From assembly GCA_945878865.1 (NCBI GenBank), contig CAMCUD010000034.1, forward strand, positions 1 through 44,752: a stretch of 44,752 nt of DNA, in the 5' to 3' direction. The position numbers and the translations under genes were made by a program. The stretch's first letter is position 1. Every line of letters begins with the position of its first letter. Positions 41,849 through 44,752 of the stretch are shown in pieces. The DNA is from Bifidobacterium breve (GTDB lineage: Bacteria; Actinomycetota; Thermoleophilia; Solirubrobacterales; Solirubrobacteraceae). The notes under the pieces were generated by a model. It was given only the letters and a program-made list of their open reading frames with translations. It was not told the origin of the DNA and did no database searches.

Positions 41849-42658
41849 ATGGTCGACGCTGCCCGATACCGCGAGCAGGGGTCGCTGCTGATCCCGGAGC
41901 TCTTCACGCGCGAGGAGATGGATGCACTCCGCGCGGACGCTTGGTCGGTCTTCCGCCGTCAGCTGGAACGCCGGGGCTATGTCGGCGCCGGGGTCGTCTC
42001 GGAGCAGGAGCTCACGTCCGCCCTCGCGGCCTACTTCACCGAGCACACTGCCGAGTTCGCCAACTGCGGCAAGCAGATCCAGCATCTGATCTCCCTGCAT
42101 CGGTTGTCATTGGACACGCGCGTCACTGGCGTCATCGCCGCCCTCGGGCTCGAGGCGCCAAACGTCGCGGTGCGTCCCGTCGTGTTCTTCAATCATCCGA
42201 GTCTTGCTCGCGACGAGCACTATTGGAAGACGCCGCCACATCAGGACTGGCGCAGCATGCAGGGCTCGCTCGACAGCGTCGTCGTGTGGGTGGCGATGGT
42301 CGATGTCGACGGGTCGCTCGGGCCGTTGGAGGTGGTCCCCGGCAGCCACCTCGGGGGTCTCAAGGCGGAACGGTTCGCTCACGGCTTTGGTGAAGTCGAC
42401 GCCTACGCGGACAAGGACTTCACCGCGGTGCCGATGGCCCAGGGCGATGCGTTGTTCTTCTCCAGCTTCCTCGTGCATCGCTCCGGAACCAACACGTCGG
42501 CGGCTCTGCGCTGGTCCGCTCAGTTCCGCTTCAACGACTTGGCAGAGACGAGCTTCGTTGACCGCGGGTACCCGCACTCGTTCGTCTATCGGTCGGTGGA
42601 CGAGTTGCTGACGCCGGACTTCCCCACCCCGGAGGACGTCCGCCAGGCGTTTGCGTGA
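41849..42658 (+). CDS. Phytanoyl-CoA-dioxygenase-like Fe(II)/2-oxoglutarate oxygenase
   Basis: 269 residues. The metal triad is visible: His131 and Asp133 in PPHQDW, and His210 in FLVHRSG, followed by an Arg for 2-oxoglutarate in ALRWSAQFRF. VWVAMVDVDGSLGPLEVVPGSH is the family's central strand. Relatives hydroxylate or desaturate small molecules and sugars. In a polysaccharide locus it most likely hydroxylates a sugar or an acyl/methyl substituent. Spacing of four bases to the FkbM gene suggests the two act on the same moiety. It is the last gene of the tailoring cassette. Confidence 0.86.
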   Translation: MVDAARYREQGSLLIPELFTREEMDALRADAWSVFRRQLERRGYVGAGVVSEQELTSALAAYFTEHTAEFANCGKQIQHLISLHRLSLDTRVTGVIAALGLEAPNVAVRPVVFFNHPSLARDEHYWKTPPHQDWRSMQGSLDSVVVWVAMVDVDGSLGPLEVVPGSHLGGLKAERFAHGFGEVDAYADKDFTAVPMAQGDALFFSSFLVHRSGTNTSAALRWSAQFRFNDLAETSFVDRGYPHSFVYRSVDELLTPDFPTPEDVRQAFA

Positions 42659-42692
42659 GCTGACGTGCCGCCGCGCGACGGCGGTCGCGGTC

Positions 42693-42698
42693 TACCCT
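42693..42698 (+). promoter_or_regulatory. Putative -10 box TACCCT upstream of ctaA
   Basis: TCTACCCTGTGAG lies four bases before GTG 42703 and ten before ATG 42709. By the spacing rule seen elsewhere, ATG 42709 would be the better leaderless start. Confidence 0.4.
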
Positions 42699-42702
42699 GT
42701 GA

Positions 42703-43668
42703 GTGAGCATGCGCGACCGCCTGCCCGAGATCTCCCCGCGGACGTACGCCTACGTGGCGACCGCCGCGACCGTCAGCCTGGCCGTCATCGTGCTGACAGG
42801 CGCTGGTGTCCGCCTCACGGGATCAGGTCTCGGCTGCACGAACTGGCCGACCTGTGACGGCGACGTGCTCGCCCCGGCGACGGTCCATTCGTGGATCGAG
42901 TACGGCAACCGGCTCATCAGCGGACTCGTCGGGCTCCTCGCGATCGCCGCGGGACTTCTGGCGTTCCTGCGCAAGCCCTTCCGCCGGGACCTGGCGATCC
43001 TCGGCGCGCTCCTGCCCGTCGGCGTGGTCGCGCAGGCGCTGCTCGGTATGTGGACGGTGAAGTTCCACCTCCAGCCCGGGTTCGTGATGGGGCACTTCCT
43101 GCTCTCGATGGTGATCCTCATCGCGGCGGTCGGCCTCGTGTGGGGCGCCTGGCACGAGCCGGGCAGCCGTCCGCGCAACCCGGACATGCTGGCCGTCTGG
43201 GGCACGCGCGCGCTGTTCCCCCTGGCCAGCCTGCTGTTCTTCATGGGGACCGTCGCGACCGCGGCCGGACCGCACCCCGGCAGCCAGCGGACCGGCGAGG
43301 TCGTCCATCGCCTCGATTTCAAGGGGTCGGACACGCTGGACTGGACCATCCACAACCACGGCCGGCTCGGCACGCTGCTCGGCGTCTCATGCGTGGTCCT
43401 GTGGTACGTCCTGCGCCGGCGTGGCGCGGATCGGACCCTGCTGAACTCGCTGGCGGCGACGGCGATCCTGGTCGGGGTCCAGGGCGTCGTCGGCGCCATC
43501 CAGTACTTCAACGGCCTGCCCTCCGGCGTCGTGTGGATCCACATCGTCGTCGCGACGATGGCCTGGGTGACGATGCTGTGGGCGATCTGCGCCGCGGGCC
43601 GCCCGGTGCCGCGCGCCGAGCGCGTCGGCGAGCGCAAGCCTGGCGCGGCTGTCGGCCAATCAGCCTGA
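42703..43668 (+). CDS. ctaA: Heme A synthase (COX15/CtaA family)
   Basis: 321 residues from GTG 42703, or 319 from ATG 42709. There are about eight membrane segments. The family marks are present: TGSGLGCTNWPTCDG, the EYGNR after a loop histidine (HSWIEYGNR), and conserved heme-ligand histidines in the second half (HNHGRLGTLLG, VWIHIVVATM). It converts heme O to heme A for cytochrome c oxidase, using electrons and water/oxygen at the membrane. It is a respiratory housekeeping gene unrelated to the glycan genes and marks the locus boundary. Its end overlaps the convergent methyltransferase gene by nine bases. Confidence 0.95.
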   Translation: MSMRDRLPEISPRTYAYVATAATVSLAVIVLTGAGVRLTGSGLGCTNWPTCDGDVLAPATVHSWIEYGNRLISGLVGLLAIAAGLLAFLRKPFRRDLAILGALLPVGVVAQALLGMWTVKFHLQPGFVMGHFLLSMVILIAAVGLVWGAWHEPGSRPRNPDMLAVWGTRALFPLASLLFFMGTVATAAGPHPGSQRTGEVVHRLDFKGSDTLDWTIHNHGRLGTLLGVSCVVLWYVLRRRGADRTLLNSLAATAILVGVQGVVGAIQYFNGLPSGVVWIHIVVATMAWVTMLWAICAAGRPVPRAERVGERKPGAAVGQSA

Positions 43669-44709
43669 TCCGCGCCCGACGGTGCGGACGCGATAGACCG
43701 CGCGGCGCAGCGACGCGGTCCAGCGCACGATCCGGAGATTCTGTGCGTGCTCGAGCTGTGCCTCGAGGCGGGCGATGCGCGCCTGCAGTTCGGGCACAGG
43801 ATCGATGACGCTCGGGGGTGAAGGTGGCGCGGGCGGCTCCTCCCGCGAGGGCGTGGTGCCCAGCACCCAGGCGTCCGTGTCCGCGTCCTGCCTGATTGCA
43901 TGGCCACACGCCGTGCACGTCCAGGTCGCTGCGAGCCGCTCGGCGAGCGGGCCTCCACCACATGCGGGGCAGCGCAGGGCCGCCGGCAGCGTGCCCCGCT
44001 CGTCGCCGGGGGACACGATGGCGCTGGTCGGGACCTCACGTTCGAGCACCCACGCAGTGCGTGCCGCGGGGCCGAAGCGGCCGGCCAGGAACAGCGCTTC
44101 CCACTCAGGGGTGCGCTCGGTCACCTCGGTTTGCGCCGCCGCGGCGAGCCCCGGGTGAATGTCACCGATGACGGCGAGGAGGCCCAGTAGCGAGTTGACC
44201 GTGGGGAGCGGTCGCGCCGTGAAGCCGGGAACGGCGTGGCAGAGCGTGCCGACCTCCTCGTCCGAGGGCAGGCCGAACTCCATGTGCTCGCTCAACCAGG
44301 ACGGCCAGGCCTGGCCCTCGTCGAGGATGAGATCGGCGATGAGCTGGTCGGCCGGAGCTGCTTGTCGCTCCGGGCAGGCGAGTACCACGCGGCCGGCGCT
44401 GACGCGCGCGAGTTCCGCAATGAACCCCGGCCGTTGATCGGCCGGCATGTGCTCGAGCGTGTCGAGCGAGACGACGGTGTCGAACGCGGCATCGGCGAAC
44501 GGCAGCGGTCCGGGAGGCGCCTGGATCGCCACCATCGTCGGCACGGCCCGTTCGGGGTACTCGACATCGAGACCCACGAACGGGAGATCGGGGCGGACGC
44601 ACGAGATGCCGTGCGGCCCGGCGCCCACGTCGAGCAGGCTGCCGGAAGTCCAGTTCTCCCGGTCGAGGAGGTCGGCGACGACCGCGTAGCGGACGATCCA
44701 GTTCAGCAC
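43660..44709 (-). CDS. SAM-dependent methyltransferase with zinc-ribbon and C-terminal coiled coil
   Basis: 349 residues from GTG 44709, supported by TAGCCT seven bases upstream. Residues about 20-200 are a class I methyltransferase (SLLDVGAGPHGIS, FADAAFDTVVSLDTLEHM, ARVSAGRVVLACPE). Cys247, Cys250, Cys265 and Cys268 (RCPACGG, WTCTACG) form a zinc-ribbon-like pair. A Pro-rich linker leads to a coiled coil (ELQARIARLEAQLEHAQ) and a basic end (RIVRWTASLRRAVYRVR). The design of methyltransferase plus C-terminal coiled coil and WR-rich tail suits a chain-capping or scaffold-bound enzyme of the polysaccharide pathway rather than ctaA. Confidence 0.86.
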   Translation of the reverse strand: MLNWIVRYAVVADLLDRENWTSGSLLDVGAGPHGISCVRPDLPFVGLDVEYPERAVPTMVAIQAPPGPLPFADAAFDTVVSLDTLEHMPADQRPGFIAELARVSAGRVVLACPERQAAPADQLIADLILDEGQAWPSWLSEHMEFGLPSDEEVGTLCHAVPGFTARPLPTVNSLLGLLAVIGDIHPGLAAAAQTEVTERTPEWEALFLAGRFGPAARTAWVLEREVPTSAIVSPGDERGTLPAALRCPACGGGPLAERLAATWTCTACGHAIRQDADTDAWVLGTTPSREEPPAPPSPPSVIDPVPELQARIARLEAQLEHAQNLRIVRWTASLRRAVYRVRTVGRGSG

Positions 44710-44716
44710 CCGCCGG

Positions 44717-44722
44717 AGGCTA
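44717..44722 (-). promoter_or_regulatory. Putative -10 box TAGCCT, 7 bases before GTG at 44709
   Basis: Minus-strand TAGCCT-N7-GTG, another exact fit to the leaderless pattern. Confidence 0.55.
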
Positions 44723-44752
44723 TCCGGCGGGTCAGCCGGTGACCCGGCCGAC

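Noticed and set aside
1-44752. CRISPR arrays, tRNA or rRNA genes, insertion sequences, phage attachment sites
   Set aside because: No regularly spaced direct repeats, no cloverleaf-like stretch, no transposase or integrase frames and almost no intergenic space to hold them.

Overview
This is a very GC-rich, densely packed, actinobacterial-looking chromosomal window with GTG/TTG starts and many ATGA/GTGA overlaps. The secreted protein at 7603-9291 resembles families I associate with Solirubrobacterales/Thermoleophilia. That placement is an inference from gene style, not a measured phylogeny. No rRNA, tRNA, CRISPR array, transposase or integrase was seen, and no gene-free stretch exceeds about 125 bases. 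Almost the whole window is one large cell-surface polysaccharide locus. It ends at a housekeeping heme A synthase gene (ctaA) and one further methyltransferase.

Layout. (1) 2-9291: end of a glycosyltransferase (GT), a second GT facing it, a dolichol-phosphate-mannose-synthase-like GT with membrane anchors, two large polytopic membrane proteins (one DUF2142) and a secreted repeat-poor protein. (2) 9288-14387, minus strand: an export operon with an RfbC-like epimerase, Wzt-type ATPase with a C-terminal extension, Wzm-type permease, a small coiled-coil protein and a fused GT2/WsaF-like GT. (3) 14483-21590, plus strand: rfbF, rfbG, a thiamine-diphosphate (ThDP) enzyme of the acetolactate synthase/YerE type, a HAD phosphatase, an HpcH/HpaI-type aldolase, an NAD-dependent sugar epimerase/reductase and a GtrB-like GT. 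(4) 21594-27801: FkbM methyltransferase, GtrA-like flippase, class I methyltransferase, rfbH (E1 dehydrase with an exact Fe-S cysteine spacing) and a GT-C-like membrane protein. (5) 27853-37250: five GTs, among them a 1185-residue GT/coiled-coil/methyltransferase fusion, plus a small coiled-coil protein. (6) 37275-42658: a tailoring cassette with a GNAT/FemAB-like transferase, a left-handed beta-helix acyltransferase, a glycosidase-like beta-propeller, a DegT aminotransferase, an FkbM methyltransferase and a phytanoyl-CoA-dioxygenase-like oxygenase. (7) ctaA and a zinc-ribbon methyltransferase.

How it fits together (inference). RfbF, RfbG and RfbH should yield a CDP-4-keto-3,6-dideoxyhexose. 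The ThDP enzyme could add a carbon branch to it, as YerE does for yersiniose. The co-transcribed aldolase and phosphatase are not part of the classical yersiniose pathway and suggest a larger or unusual branch donor. The chain would be assembled in the cytoplasm by about ten GTs and exported by the Wzm/Wzt ABC transporter; no Wzx or Wzy is visible. GtrB/GtrA/GT-C-like proteins could decorate it outside the membrane.

The most striking non-coding signal is a recurring promoter: a TANNNT box, mostly TAG/TAC-initiated, placed 7-10 bases before an ATG or GTG on both strands. It implies leaderless transcription of many units here. At 37258-37267 two such boxes are interleaved head to head and share two bases.
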